From Qipengyuania gaetbuli (GTDB taxonomy: Bacteria; Pseudomonadota; Alphaproteobacteria; Sphingomonadales; Sphingomonadaceae), in the NCBI RefSeq assembly GCF_020524765.1, contig NZ_JAIVLR010000001.1, forward strand, positions 1,240,001-1,304,000: a stretch of 64,000 bases of DNA, written 5' to 3'. This document shows positions 8,495 to 17,541 of the stretch, piece after piece; positions within the stretch are counted from its first letter, which is position 1, and every line of letters begins with the position of its first letter. The position numbers and the translations under genes were made by a program. The notes below the pieces were generated by a model that ran no database searches, was not told the origin of the DNA, and saw only the letters and a program-made list of their open reading frames with translations.

Positions 8495-8560
8495 CTATTT
8501 TTACTACGCCTGCCCCATACCCCTTCCCGAATACCGCAACTCGCATTCGGGGGCTTTTGA

Positions 8561-10537
8561 GTGATGGACAGGCTTGGCGGCGCATTTGGCGCGCATGACG
8601 CACAGGACCATCTCGACGATGAGTTCGTCGACGAGGCCGATGCCGACCTCGATCCGCCGCCTTCCCCGGTAGGCCAGGACGAGCGCCGCATGCAGGTGCG
8701 CGCCTACAACCACTGGGCCAGCCTGCTGGGCGATGCCGCTTTCCCGAACATCGAGGATCTCGAGCCCGAACTGCTCGACGATTTCGGTCCCTATTCGGTG
8801 CTGCTCGACTTCTCGACCGGGATCGAAAATCCCGCCGTGCGCTTCGTGGGGGGCGAACTGCGCAAGGAATGCGACGTCGAAGGGCCGCTGGAACATCTCG
8901 ACGATGTCCCGCCGCGTTCGCTGCTGAGCCGCATCACCGACCATTACATGCAGATCCTCGCCAACCAGGCGCCGATCGGCTTCGAGGCGGAATTCGTGAA
9001 CCAGCGCGGTTCGACCGTGCTCTATCGCGGTATCCTGCTGCCCTATTCCAGCGATGATGAGACGATCGATTTCATCTTCGGCGTCATCAACTGGAAGGAA
9101 CTGGCCGACGCCAAGACCGCCGACGAGCTGCTGCTGCAGATCGACCAGGCCCTTGCCGGTGAAACGGTCGAGATCGAGGCGGTCGAGGAAGTCGACGACA
9201 TGCTGGAATTGACCCAGCCGCTCGAAGATCTTTCCGCCGAAGCCAGCGATGACTGGGATAACGGGGAAGACGAGGACGATACCGTGCTCGACCTCGGCAG
9301 TGATGCAGTCATCGAGGACGACGAGGAGCACGAAATCCCTGCCCCGGCCTTCGGCCAGGTCGAGGATGGCGTCGCAGCCTCCGTCCCTGCCCGACGCGAA
9401 CGCGGTGTCGATGCGCTCGGCAATCCGCTCGGCAGCCTTGCCGCCGAATCGCATGACGAGGAAGGCGCCGGCGAGGATGATTTCGACACCGGCATCAAGA
9501 CCGCCGCAGATTATGGCCTGCCCGACTGGGACGAGGAAGATTACGAGGACGACGACGTCGACGATCTCGTCGACCCGCTGGCAGACGACGATGCTGGCAG
9601 CAGCCTGATGTCGCTGGTCAGCCGCGGCGACCGCCAGAAGAAGACGGTCGACCTCTCGGCCCTCGCTTCTCCGGCAGCACCGGCGATCCCGCAGGCCTAC
9701 GAGCCGGAAGAGCCGGTCGAAGACTATTCGAATTACGGCGCCTACGAAGCGGACGAGGAATACGAAGACTTCGAGGACGCTGGCGAGGTTTCGGAAGTCG
9801 CTGCCACAGACGTTGAAGCGGCGAACGAACCAGCCGCCGAACCGGTCGCCGCGGAAGAACTCGCACCGATCGTCGCCGAAGCGGTCGAGGATGCGGAAAT
9901 CATCGCTTCTGCCGAAGAGCAGGCGCCCGAGGGTCTCTACGACTGCCTCGCCGCCGCCCGCGAGCTTGCACAGGCCGCGCAAAACACCGAAGACCGCAGC
10001 CGCAAGGCGCTCTACGCCGCAGTCGGCCTGGCCTACGACTTCAGCCTCGAAGCGCAGGACGCGCCCGAAGACTTCCAGGAAATCATCGCCGACAACGGCC
10101 TGACCATGCAGGACCGCGCGCCGATGACGCCGGTGGTGAAGCTGGTCTTCGGCGCCGATTACGACAAGACGCGCCTCACCGAATATGCCGCCGTCCTGAC
10201 CCATGCGCACCGCGTGGGCGTGGAGCGCGGCAGGCTGGTCGAATTCCTCCGCGCTGCCGAAGGCGGCCTCAAGGGTGTCGTCCAGGCCGAACGCCGTGCC
10301 CGCAAGGAAGAGCAGGGCAAGCCGGTCGAGGACGATGGCACCGGCATCCGTCCGGCGCTGGCGAAGAAGCTGCGCAAGCTCGAGACTGCCGAACTGTCGG
10401 ACGTCGCACTCGACGGTCCGGAATTCGCTCTGGTCATGGTGCGCCGCACCGAGGACGGCGAGCTGGTCGTGGTCGGCGAACTGGCGGAGGATCGCGTGCT
10501 GCTCGAAAAGGCCGCGCGCAAGCTGCTCGCCAAGTAA
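8561..10537 (+). CDS. Large acidic protein with N-terminal PAS-like domain
   Basis: 658 residues from GTG 8561 (an ATG three bases later is equally possible). Residues ~45-200 resemble the PAS_5-type sensory fold (RAYNHWASLLGD, then LLDFSTGIENPAVRFVG and LPYSSDDETIDFIFGVINW). Residues ~215-480 are low-complexity and very rich in Asp/Glu, like a long acidic linker. The C-terminal ~180 residues are folded again, with MTPVVKLVFGADYDKTRL and a basic stretch (VQAERRARKEEQGK). No kinase, cyclase or phosphodiesterase domain follows the PAS part. It may bind a ligand or act as an adaptor; no known function is claimed. TTAACC repeats lie upstream. Confidence 0.75.
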   Translation: MMDRLGGAFGAHDAQDHLDDEFVDEADADLDPPPSPVGQDERRMQVRAYNHWASLLGDAAFPNIEDLEPELLDDFGPYSVLLDFSTGIENPAVRFVGGELRKECDVEGPLEHLDDVPPRSLLSRITDHYMQILANQAPIGFEAEFVNQRGSTVLYRGILLPYSSDDETIDFIFGVINWKELADAKTADELLLQIDQALAGETVEIEAVEEVDDMLELTQPLEDLSAEASDDWDNGEDEDDTVLDLGSDAVIEDDEEHEIPAPAFGQVEDGVAASVPARRERGVDALGNPLGSLAAESHDEEGAGEDDFDTGIKTAADYGLPDWDEEDYEDDDVDDLVDPLADDDAGSSLMSLVSRGDRQKKTVDLSALASPAAPAIPQAYEPEEPVEDYSNYGAYEADEEYEDFEDAGEVSEVAATDVEAANEPAAEPVAAEELAPIVAEAVEDAEIIASAEEQAPEGLYDCLAAARELAQAAQNTEDRSRKALYAAVGLAYDFSLEAQDAPEDFQEIIADNGLTMQDRAPMTPVVKLVFGADYDKTRLTEYAAVLTHAHRVGVERGRLVEFLRAAEGGLKGVVQAERRARKEEQGKPVEDDGTGIRPALAKKLRKLETAELSDVALDGPEFALVMVRRTEDGELVVVGELAEDRVLLEKAARKLLAK

Positions 10538-10565
10538 ACACCTGCGGAATAACCGCTTGAGATAC

Positions 10566-10596
10566 ATGGGCCGCACGCGCTAGCGCTGCGGCCCAT
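10566..10596 (+). other. Perfect inverted repeat covering the App1 start codon
   Basis: ATGGGCCGCA (10566-10575) pairs perfectly with TGCGGCCCAT (10587-10596). The loop holds a further palindrome, GCGCTAGCGC. The start codon of the next gene (10595-10597) begins inside the 3' arm and no Shine-Dalgarno sequence lies between. There is no U-tract, so this is not a classical terminator. Confidence 0.6.
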
Positions 10597-11698
10597 GCCG
10601 TTCCTGCCCACCGCGCCCGTCCGCATCCAGCCCTATTTCGGCTACCGCAACGAAGAGCGGCTGTTCATCACCGCGCGCGCGCTGCGTTCCCGGGAAAGCC
10701 GTTTCGTGAAATCGGGCAAGTGGCGCGCCATGCGCACGATGATGGGCCAGTTCGCCAGCCACGAGGTCGAGGGTCTGCCGGTCGAACTGGAAATTGCCCC
10801 GCCCGGCGGCGAGAGCAGGCGCCACCAGGGCCTCACCGACAAGGAAGGCTTCGTCCATTTCGACATAAGGCTGGAAGGCGACTGGCCCTATGCCGACCTT
10901 CCGGAATGGGAAACGGTCAGCCTCCACTGGTCGAACGGTGAGGGGGAGCACTGCATCGACGGCCACGTCCTTGCCCCCGGCCGCACCACCGCGCTCGGCG
11001 TCATCTCCGACATCGACGACACCATCATCGAGACCGGCATCACCGGCAATTTCCGTGCGGTCATGCGCAACTGGCGGCGCGTGTTGATGGAGATGCCGGA
11101 AGAACGCATCCTCGTCCCCGGCGCGGACCTTTTCTACAATGCGCTGGGAGGCGCAGAGGATTTCCGTGCAGGCGCGGGCCATGCAGGCGACCACCAGCGC
11201 GCCACCCTGCGACCCTTCTTCTACGTCTCGTCCAGCCCGTGGAACCTGTTTTCCTATCTGGTGGCCTACATGAAAGGACGCGGCCTGCCGCTCGGCCCGA
11301 TCATGCTGCGCGATTGGGGCCTCAACCGCGAAACCTTCGGCTCGGCGAGCCACGGGGCCCACAAGCGCGCGGCGATCGACGGCATTCTCGCCACCTATCC
11401 GGACATGAAATTCGCGCTGATCGGCGATGATTCGCAGGGCGACCTCACTGCGTTTGCCGATGTCGCCGCGCACACCCCCCACCGCGTGCGCGCCGTGTTC
11501 ATCCGCAAGGTGGGCGAGGCCATGACCCCCGAGGAACTGGCTGCCGAACAATCGCTGAAGGCAGCGGGCATTCCGCTGTGGATGGGCGAAGGCTATGAAG
11601 AGGGGCGCAAATTCCTTGCCTCCATCGGGCTTCTCGAAGACACGGAAGCCAAGAACATCGTCAAGTCGGTGGGCAAGGCCCGGACGGAGAGCGCGTGA
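10595..11698 (+). CDS. App1-family (DUF2183) phosphatidate phosphatase
   Basis: 367 residues. After a beta-rich N-terminal domain, the HAD-like catalytic block is clear: SDIDDTIIETGIT with the DxDxT motif starting at Asp139, FFYVSSSPWNLFSYL in the middle and KFALIGDDSQGDLTAF near the end. These are the App1/DUF2183 signatures; the yeast member dephosphorylates phosphatidate to diacylglycerol. It would oppose the lipid-kinase genes in this window, though substrate is inferred. No signal peptide is seen. The start codon lies in a strong hairpin, so the true start or its control deserves checking. The stop overlaps the next GTG start. Confidence 0.82.
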   Translation: MPFLPTAPVRIQPYFGYRNEERLFITARALRSRESRFVKSGKWRAMRTMMGQFASHEVEGLPVELEIAPPGGESRRHQGLTDKEGFVHFDIRLEGDWPYADLPEWETVSLHWSNGEGEHCIDGHVLAPGRTTALGVISDIDDTIIETGITGNFRAVMRNWRRVLMEMPEERILVPGADLFYNALGGAEDFRAGAGHAGDHQRATLRPFFYVSSSPWNLFSYLVAYMKGRGLPLGPIMLRDWGLNRETFGSASHGAHKRAAIDGILATYPDMKFALIGDDSQGDLTAFADVAAHTPHRVRAVFIRKVGEAMTPEELAAEQSLKAAGIPLWMGEGYEEGRKFLASIGLLEDTEAKNIVKSVGKARTESA

Positions 11699-12621
11699 GG
11701 ATTGTCATGCTCGTGATCGCAACGCTGGTCGGCATCGGCCTCATCGCAGGCGGAGCGGTGCTGGTCGCCATCAACCGCAACGGCCCGGCCGTGCTCGATA
11801 CGGTCGACCGCATTGCCGGCAAGGAGCGCGGGGTCACGCTCGCGCACCGCGCCAGCCTCGGCCCCGATGCGCGCCAGAAGCTGCTGGTCTACCGTGCTGC
11901 TTCCGGCAACGGCCCTCAGCCGGTCTTCGTCTTCGTGCACGGCGGCAGCTGGGCGAACGGCGATCCCGACGATTATGGCTTCATCGCCCGCAACATCGCG
12001 CCCGAGGGATATGTCGTGGTGCTGGGCGGCTACCGCCTCGGCGAAAGCGGCCGCTACCCCGCCATGCTCGAAGACACGGCGAGCGTGCTGGCCTGGGTCA
12101 CGCAGAACATCGGCGAATTCGGCGGCGACCCGCAGCGTATCGTCATCGCAGGCCATTCGGCAGGCGCGTACAACGTCGCGCAGGTCGCGCTGGAAGAGCG
12201 CTGGATGGTCGAGGCCGGCGTCTTGGCAGAGGGCGCGGTGAAGGGCGTCGTGGGGCTCGCAGGCCCTTATGATTTCTATCCCTATGACAGCGATTCCACG
12301 CGTGCGACCTTCGGCACGGTCGGGGTTGGGGCGGAAAGCCAGCCGGTCAATCATGCCAAGGGGGAAGCCCCGCCCTTCCTGCTCGTCCACGGCGAGGAGG
12401 ATACGCTGGTCAAGCCGCGCAACACCCGCGCGCTGGCCGCGGCGCTGGAAGCACGCGGGGCGCGGGTCGACACGCTCTACCTGCCGGGCAAGACGCATAA
12501 CGACCCGCTGCTTGCGCTCGCCAATCCCTGGCGCCGAGACCCGCGCGTGTTCGATACGGTGAAGGCTTTCCTCAAGGACACCACCGCACTTTCAGTTCCG
12601 GTTCAGGCCGGGAAGCCCTAG
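11695..12621 (+). CDS. Alpha/beta hydrolase (esterase/lipase of the HSL-BD-FAE type)
   Basis: 308 residues from a GTG overlapping the previous stop; an ATG at 11707 is an alternative. An N-terminal hydrophobic segment anchors or exports it. The oxyanion motif is FVHGGSWANGD, the nucleophile elbow is GHSAGAYN, the acid is probably in HGEEDTLVKP and the catalytic His in GKTHND, so the triad looks complete. The HGGS oxyanion sequence places it with carboxylesterases of the prolyl-oligopeptidase/HSL-like fold. Coupling to the App1 gene suggests a role in lipid turnover, but the substrate is unknown. Confidence 0.8.
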   Translation: MRIVMLVIATLVGIGLIAGGAVLVAINRNGPAVLDTVDRIAGKERGVTLAHRASLGPDARQKLLVYRAASGNGPQPVFVFVHGGSWANGDPDDYGFIARNIAPEGYVVVLGGYRLGESGRYPAMLEDTASVLAWVTQNIGEFGGDPQRIVIAGHSAGAYNVAQVALEERWMVEAGVLAEGAVKGVVGLAGPYDFYPYDSDSTRATFGTVGVGAESQPVNHAKGEAPPFLLVHGEEDTLVKPRNTRALAAALEARGARVDTLYLPGKTHNDPLLALANPWRRDPRVFDTVKAFLKDTTALSVPVQAGKP

Positions 12622-12632
12622 AAGGGCAGCCG

Positions 12633-14015
12633 ATGCGCCTGCTTTCCCATGTTCTCGCCTTCATCGCGATGGCCGTGCTGGTCGTGCAGCCGGCGGCTGC
12701 GCAATCGGTCCTGCGCGATGCGGAGACCGAGGCCTTCCTCAACGATATCTCGAACCCGCTGGTCGAAGCCGCAGGCCTTGCGCCCGGCAATGTCGAAATC
12801 GTCCTTATCAACGATCCCAGCATCAACGCATTCGTGGCAGGCGGGCAGGCCGTCTATATCCATAGCGGGCTGATCGACGCTGCCGACACGGCCAACGAGG
12901 TGCAGGGCGTGATCGCGCACGAGCTGGGCCACATCACCGGCGGGCACATCGTGCGCATCGGCGAAGGCTATCGCAAGGCGCAGGGCTTTTCGCTGCTGTC
13001 GATGATCGCGGGTATCGGTGCGGCGCTGGCAGGTGCGGGCGATGCCGCCATGGGCCTGATGATGGCCGGCCAGTCTGCCGCGCTGAGCTCGATCCTTGCC
13101 TTCACCCGCACACAGGAAGCCAGCGCCGACGCGGCGGGCGCGGAATACCTCTCCAAGGCCGGCATCTCGGGTCGCGGATCGCTCACCTTCTTCGGCAAGC
13201 TCCTCAACCAGGAAGTGCGGCGCGGCTACAGCCAGGACGAAGAGGCTGGCTTCTGGCGCACCCACCCCCTGTCGGGCGACCGCATCAACAACCTGCGCGA
13301 AACCTACGAAAAGGATCCCGCCTGGGACCGCCCGAGCGATCCGGCGATCGAGGCGCGCTTCCAGCGCATCAAGGCGAAGCTCGCCGGCTATGTCGACAAG
13401 CCGGAAAACACGCTGCGCGACTATCCGGAAGAGGACCAGTCGACCCCCGCCCTCGTTGCCCGCGCCTATGCCTATCACAAGCAGGCCAGGATGGACCTGG
13501 CGCTGGAGGCGGCCGATACGCTGATCGAGCGCGCGCCGAGCGATCCCTATTTCCTCGAACTGAAGGGGCAGGTGCTGCTCGAATCGGGGCGTCCGGGCGA
13601 AGCGATCGACCCGCTGCGCAAGGCGACGCAGTACAGCCGCTCGCAGCCGTTGATCGCGTCGCTACTCGGCCACGCGCTCATCGCGACCGAGGACAAGGAT
13701 AATTACGAGGAAGCCGAAAGGGTGCTGCGCGCCGCCGTCGCACGCGACCGCTACAATCCTTTCGCCTGGTACCAGCTCGGCGTGGTCTACGCAGCGCGCG
13801 GCGATATCCCGCGCGCGCGCCTCGCCAGCGCGGAACAGCAGGTCATGAACCGCCAGTACGCGCTTGCCATGCGCAGCGCGCAGGCAGCGGAAGCAGGCCT
13901 GCCCGTCGGCTCGCCCGATTGGCTGCGCGCGCAGGACATCGGCATGCAGGCACGGGCGCTAATCGAACAGGAATGCGAGGCCCGCGGCGACAGGTCTTGC
14001 GGCGGTCGCAGGTAG
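12633..14015 (+). CDS. M48-family metalloprotease with TPR repeats (BepA/YfgC-like)
   Basis: 460 residues with a signal peptide (MRLLSHVLAFIAMAVLVVQPAAAQ). The zinc motif is HELGH at residues 96-100, and a downstream Glu (QEASADAAGAEY) supplies the third ligand. A glycine/alanine/methionine-rich hydrophobic stretch lies just after HELGH, as in BepA. The C-terminal half (~275-440) contains TPR-like helices (LVARAYAYHKQARMDLALEA and similar). BepA-type proteases degrade or help assemble outer-membrane proteins such as LptD in the periplasm. The next gene encodes a DsbA-like protein, fitting an envelope quality-control unit. Confidence 0.88.
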   Translation: MRLLSHVLAFIAMAVLVVQPAAAQSVLRDAETEAFLNDISNPLVEAAGLAPGNVEIVLINDPSINAFVAGGQAVYIHSGLIDAADTANEVQGVIAHELGHITGGHIVRIGEGYRKAQGFSLLSMIAGIGAALAGAGDAAMGLMMAGQSAALSSILAFTRTQEASADAAGAEYLSKAGISGRGSLTFFGKLLNQEVRRGYSQDEEAGFWRTHPLSGDRINNLRETYEKDPAWDRPSDPAIEARFQRIKAKLAGYVDKPENTLRDYPEEDQSTPALVARAYAYHKQARMDLALEAADTLIERAPSDPYFLELKGQVLLESGRPGEAIDPLRKATQYSRSQPLIASLLGHALIATEDKDNYEEAERVLRAAVARDRYNPFAWYQLGVVYAARGDIPRARLASAEQQVMNRQYALAMRSAQAAEAGLPVGSPDWLRAQDIGMQARALIEQECEARGDRSCGGRR

Positions 14016-14037
14016 TATCGGAACAGGGAAGGTGGGC

Positions 14038-14718
14038 ATGAAACAGCATCTGGCAACGGCAGCGATCGCGTTGGTCGGCGGCTTTGCGGGCGCAGCGATC
14101 TGGTCGCTTTCCGGCCTCGGCCATTCGCAGACGCGCGACTATCTCGTTTCCAATCCGGGTATCCTGCCCGAAATGGCCGACGCCTGGCAGGCCGAGCAAT
14201 CGCGCGAACAGCTGGCACAGGTTGCCGACGAAGTGCGCAAGCCCTTCCCCGGCGCGGTGCTCGGCAATCCCGACGGCACGCGCACGCTGGTCAAGTTCAC
14301 CGACTATGCCTGCGGCTACTGCCGCATCAGCGTGGCCGACGTGGACCGGCTGATCGCGGAAAACCCCGACGTGCGCGTGGTCATTCGCGAATTCCCGATC
14401 TTTCAGGGCAGCGACGTTCCGGCGCGCATGGCCCTGGCCGCAGCCAAGCAGGGCAAGTACAAGGCCTTCCACCACGCCATGTTCGAGCTCGGCAGCCCGA
14501 CAGCGGAAAACGTCATGCTGGCGGCGCAGCAGGCCGGGCTAGACCTTGATGCGGCGCGCGAATACGGCGCTTCGGAGGAAGTGACGGCGGAACTCGCGCG
14601 CAACCAGGAACTGGCCCGCAGCCTCGGTTTCACGGGGACGCCCAGCTGGGTCGCGGGCGACAAGGTCATGGAAGGTGCGATCGGCTTCGACAGGCTCGAA
14701 GCCGCGCTTGGCAGCTAG
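14038..14718 (+). CDS. DsbA-family thiol:disulfide oxidoreductase
   Basis: 226 residues from ATG 14038, five bases after GGGAAGG; an in-frame GTG at 14032 is less likely. An N-terminal hydrophobic segment (ATAAIALVGGFAGAAIWSL) exports or anchors it. The thioredoxin-fold active site is CGYC at residues 92-95, and the cis-Pro region is GTPSWV near residue 200. A helical insertion between them matches the DsbA/DsbG-like family used in alphaproteobacteria. It likely oxidises or isomerises disulfides of exported proteins. It follows the M48 protease by 22 bp and is probably in the same operon. Confidence 0.87.
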   Translation: MKQHLATAAIALVGGFAGAAIWSLSGLGHSQTRDYLVSNPGILPEMADAWQAEQSREQLAQVADEVRKPFPGAVLGNPDGTRTLVKFTDYACGYCRISVADVDRLIAENPDVRVVIREFPIFQGSDVPARMALAAAKQGKYKAFHHAMFELGSPTAENVMLAAQQAGLDLDAAREYGASEEVTAELARNQELARSLGFTGTPSWVAGDKVMEGAIGFDRLEAALGS

Positions 14719-14719
14719 C

Positions 14720-15328
14720 CTATTCTTCCAGCGCCTTGGCGTACATCGACGCCAGCGGCTTCGCCATCACGCGGCGTACCATCGGTTCGAAGAACTCCAG
14801 CGGCTCGCTCTCGTAATCGGGATCGAAGGCGGCCTGGTCGTATTTCTCGCAGAATTCCGCGCAGGCCGCATAGTGCGGGCTCTCGGCGAACTTGTCGCGG
14901 ATATTCCGGTCCATGCCGAGGTGGTGGAAATAGTAATAGCCCTGGAAGGCGCCGTGGTTCTGGCAGATCCAGTGGATTTCCTCGGTCACGAAGGGCTTGA
15001 TGATCGCCGCGGCCACTTCGGGGTGGTTGTAGCTCCCCAGCGTATCGCCGATGTCGTGCAGCAGCGCCATGACCACATATTGCTCGTCACGGCCGTCGCG
15101 GTGCGCGCGAGTCGCGGTCTGGAGCGAGTGTTCGAGGCGGCACACCGGAAAGCCCCCGAAATCGCCATCCAGCAAGCGCAGGTGTTCGAGCACGCGATCG
15201 GGCAAGTCCTTGGCAAAGGCCATGTATTCCGCGCCGATGATAGCCCAGTCTTCCTGGGTACCTTCCTTCATTTCGCGGAACTTGGCGCGTTCCTCGATCG
15301 AATGGGTCAGGTTCTCGGGCTTGTTCAT
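14720..15328 (-). CDS. HD-domain protein
   Basis: 202 residues from the ATG at 15328 (the frame is open further up, but MNKPENLTHSIEERAKF is a natural start). Metal-binding motifs of the HD superfamily are present: EHSLQTATRAHRDG, MALLHDIGDTLG (HD), and NHG/HHLG histidines around residues 115-130. The C-terminal DPDYESEPLEFFEPMVRRV is characteristic of a group of small HD proteins related in layout to PhnZ and myo-inositol oxygenase, so it could be an oxygenase rather than a phosphohydrolase. Its 3' end lies one base from the convergent dsbA-like gene. No pathway partner is evident nearby. Confidence 0.72.
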   Translation of the reverse strand: MNKPENLTHSIEERAKFREMKEGTQEDWAIIGAEYMAFAKDLPDRVLEHLRLLDGDFGGFPVCRLEHSLQTATRAHRDGRDEQYVVMALLHDIGDTLGSYNHPEVAAAIIKPFVTEEIHWICQNHGAFQGYYYFHHLGMDRNIRDKFAESPHYAACAEFCEKYDQAAFDPDYESEPLEFFEPMVRRVMAKPLASMYAKALEE

Positions 15329-15411
15329 CGCATCTCTCTCTACCAGCGTCCCTCTGCCAAGCATCCTAGCGTCTGGCGCAGCGCGCGGCAATTGGGCTAG
15401 GGGGGTTGGAC

Positions 15412-16629
15412 ATGGCCGTATTGCCTTTCCGACCAACGCCGTTCTTCGAGAACAAGAACCAGGCGTTCTGGAACCTCCAGCTGATGGGCTGGGGCGGGTC
15501 GGCGCTGCTGCGCGCGATGTCGGCTTTCGCCAACGGCCAGGAACTGCAGTTCTTCTTCGTGATCCTGATCGCGACGATCACCGGCTTTTCGATCAGCCTG
15601 ATCCTGTCGGTCATCTACAACCATCTGATCAAGCAGAAGCCGCTGCTCACCTGGGGCGGAACGGCGGTAGTACTGACGGTGGCGGTTGGCCTTTACGCCT
15701 TCATCGACAGCTGGGTGCTCGACCTCACCCGCCCGACCAGCGAGACGGGTTTCGTCCGCCTGTTCATCGGCATCTACTTCTTCGACCTGACGCTGCTCGG
15801 CGCATGGTCGGCGCTCTATTACGCGATCAATTTCTTCCTCCAAGTGGAAGAACAGTCGGACCGGCTGGAACGGCTCGAAGCGCAGGCGACCAGCGCGCAG
15901 CTTGCCATGCTGCGCTACCAGCTGAACCCGCATTTCCTGTTCAACACGCTCAATTCGATCAGCACGCTGGTGCTGCTCAAGCAGACCGAGCCGGCCAATG
16001 CGATGCTGACCCGCCTGTCCTCCTTCCTGCGGCACACGCTGGTCACCCAGCCGGGCGGCAAGGTCACGGTGGCGCAGGAGGTGGAGACGCTGCAGCTCTA
16101 TCTCAGCATCGAACGGATGCGTTTCGAGGACCGGCTGCGCACCGATTTCCGCGTCGAGGAACGGGCCGCCAAGGCACAGATCCCCTCCATGCTGCTGCAA
16201 CCCCTGATCGAGAACGCGATCAAGTACGGCGTCAGCCCGCTCGAAGAAGGCGCGCAGATTTCGCTGCTCGCACAGATCGTCGGCCCGCGCCTGCGCATCA
16301 CGGTCTCTGATACCGGTCCCGGCGTGGATGTGAGCGGCGTCGCGGACGATCTTCCGGCGGTGATGGCCACACATAAGCGGCGCGATTCGACCGGTGTCGG
16401 CCTCGCCAATATCCGCGACCGACTGGCGCAGGCCTATGGCGATGACCACCGTTTCGAAATCCGCTCGCCCGAAAGCGGCGGTTTCACCGTGCTGATCGAG
16501 ATTCCGCACGAACTCGCCGACGAGGAGGAGCCGCTTGCCGCAGGACGGGCGACAGGCACGGCGAAACCAGCCACGGCCTTGTCCGTTAATCCTCCGGATG
16601 CCCCCCAGAAGGTAAGTACCAAGCCATGA
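15412..16629 (+). CDS. LytS-type sensor histidine kinase (pair 1)
   Basis: 405 residues from ATG 15412. Transmembrane segments lie near residues 48-70, 83-100 and 116-145. The His_kinase domain has YQLNPHFLFNTLNSIS with the phospho-acceptor His174, and the ATPase part has ENAIKYG, DTGPGVD and GVGLANIRDRL. There is no separate periplasmic sensor domain, so it may sense through the membrane segments. It overlaps the following LytTR regulator by 4 nt (ATGA), making a two-component system. A second pair of the same type, also with a 405-residue kinase, lies at 55158-57105. Confidence 0.88.
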   Translation: MAVLPFRPTPFFENKNQAFWNLQLMGWGGSALLRAMSAFANGQELQFFFVILIATITGFSISLILSVIYNHLIKQKPLLTWGGTAVVLTVAVGLYAFIDSWVLDLTRPTSETGFVRLFIGIYFFDLTLLGAWSALYYAINFFLQVEEQSDRLERLEAQATSAQLAMLRYQLNPHFLFNTLNSISTLVLLKQTEPANAMLTRLSSFLRHTLVTQPGGKVTVAQEVETLQLYLSIERMRFEDRLRTDFRVEERAAKAQIPSMLLQPLIENAIKYGVSPLEEGAQISLLAQIVGPRLRITVSDTGPGVDVSGVADDLPAVMATHKRRDSTGVGLANIRDRLAQAYGDDHRFEIRSPESGGFTVLIEIPHELADEEEPLAAGRATGTAKPATALSVNPPDAPQKVSTKP

Positions 16630-17423
16630 CCATTCGCACGATCCTCGTCGACGACGAGAAGCTCGCCATCCAAGGCCTCCAGCTGCGCCTCGAACCCTTC
16701 GACGACGTCGAGGTGATCGAGACCTGCCAGAACGGACGCGAGGCGATCCGCGCGATCAAGACGCTGAAGCCCGACCTCGTTTTCCTCGACATCCAGATGC
16801 CCGGCTTCGACGGCTTTTCCGTCGTGCAGGGCGTGATGGAAATCGAACCGCCGCTGTTCGTTTTCGTCACCGCGTTCCAGGAACACGCCATCCGCGCTTT
16901 CGAGGCCAATGCGGTCAACTATCTGATGAAGCCGGTCGACGAGGACAAGCTGGCCGACACGATCGAACGCGTGCGCCAGCGCCTCGCCGAAAAGAAGAGC
17001 AGCGACGAGGCCGACCGCCTGCGCGGCGTATTGTCCGAAGTCGCGCCCGAAGCGGTCGACGAGATCGACGCCGACGATTCCGAAGCGGCAGGCCGTTATG
17101 AAAAGCTCATCAACGTGAAGGACCGCGGCCAGATCTTCCGCGTCGAAGTCGACACGATCGAGCATATCGAGGCTGCCGGCGACTACATGTGCATCTACAC
17201 CGGCGACAATTCGCTGATCCTGCGCGAGACGATGAAAGACCTCGAGCGCCGCCTCGACCCGCGCAAGTTCCAGCGCGTGCACCGCTCGACCATCGTCAAT
17301 CTCGACCAGGTCCGTCAGGTCAAACCGCACACCAATGGCGAATGCTTCCTCGTGCTGGATAGCGGCGCGGAAGTGAAGGTGTCGCGCAGCTACCGCGACG
17401 TCGTGGCGCGCTTCGTTCACTAA
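16626..17423 (+). CDS. LytTR-family response regulator (pair 1)
   Basis: 265 residues. The receiver domain has the acidic pair VDDE near residues 9-11, the phospho-acceptor Asp55 in FLDIQMPG and a Lys in LMKPVDEDKL. After an acidic linker (residues ~125-160), the LytTR DNA-binding domain spans ~165-265 with INVKDRGQIFRVEVDTIEHIEA split around a conserved GDYM and ending RVHRSTIVNLDQV and VSRSYRDVV. It should be phosphorylated by the overlapping kinase. The target genes are unknown; LytTR proteins bind short direct repeats. Confidence 0.9.
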   Translation: MTIRTILVDDEKLAIQGLQLRLEPFDDVEVIETCQNGREAIRAIKTLKPDLVFLDIQMPGFDGFSVVQGVMEIEPPLFVFVTAFQEHAIRAFEANAVNYLMKPVDEDKLADTIERVRQRLAEKKSSDEADRLRGVLSEVAPEAVDEIDADDSEAAGRYEKLINVKDRGQIFRVEVDTIEHIEAAGDYMCIYTGDNSLILRETMKDLERRLDPRKFQRVHRSTIVNLDQVRQVKPHTNGECFLVLDSGAEVKVSRSYRDVVARFVH

Positions 17424-17430
17424 TGTTTTG

Positions 17431-17452
17431 CGAAGCCGCCTCCGCGGCTTCG
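17431..17452 (+). terminator. Hairpin after LytTR gene
   Basis: CGAAGCCGC and GCGGCTTCG form a perfect 9-bp stem with a CTCC loop, eight bases after the stop codon. No U-tract follows, so Rho-independent termination is doubtful. Confidence 0.35.
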
Positions 17453-17541
17453 TCCTCGGCGCAGTTCCTCCCTTCGGTCGGGCGCCTGCGGGCGCGCGGT
17501 CGCGCTTGCCGGGCCTCCATTGGCCCGGTTAAAGGCTCCAC

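Noticed and set aside
8504-10576. 690-codon open frame on the minus strand opposite the acidic PAS-like gene
   Set aside because: It mirrors GC-rich third positions of the plus-strand gene, whose acidic codons read as hydrophobic or neutral residues on the other strand. No domain, start context or family match.
17431-17452. Strong intrinsic terminator after the LytTR gene
   Set aside because: The 9-bp stem is perfect but no U-tract follows, so it is listed only as a weak terminator.
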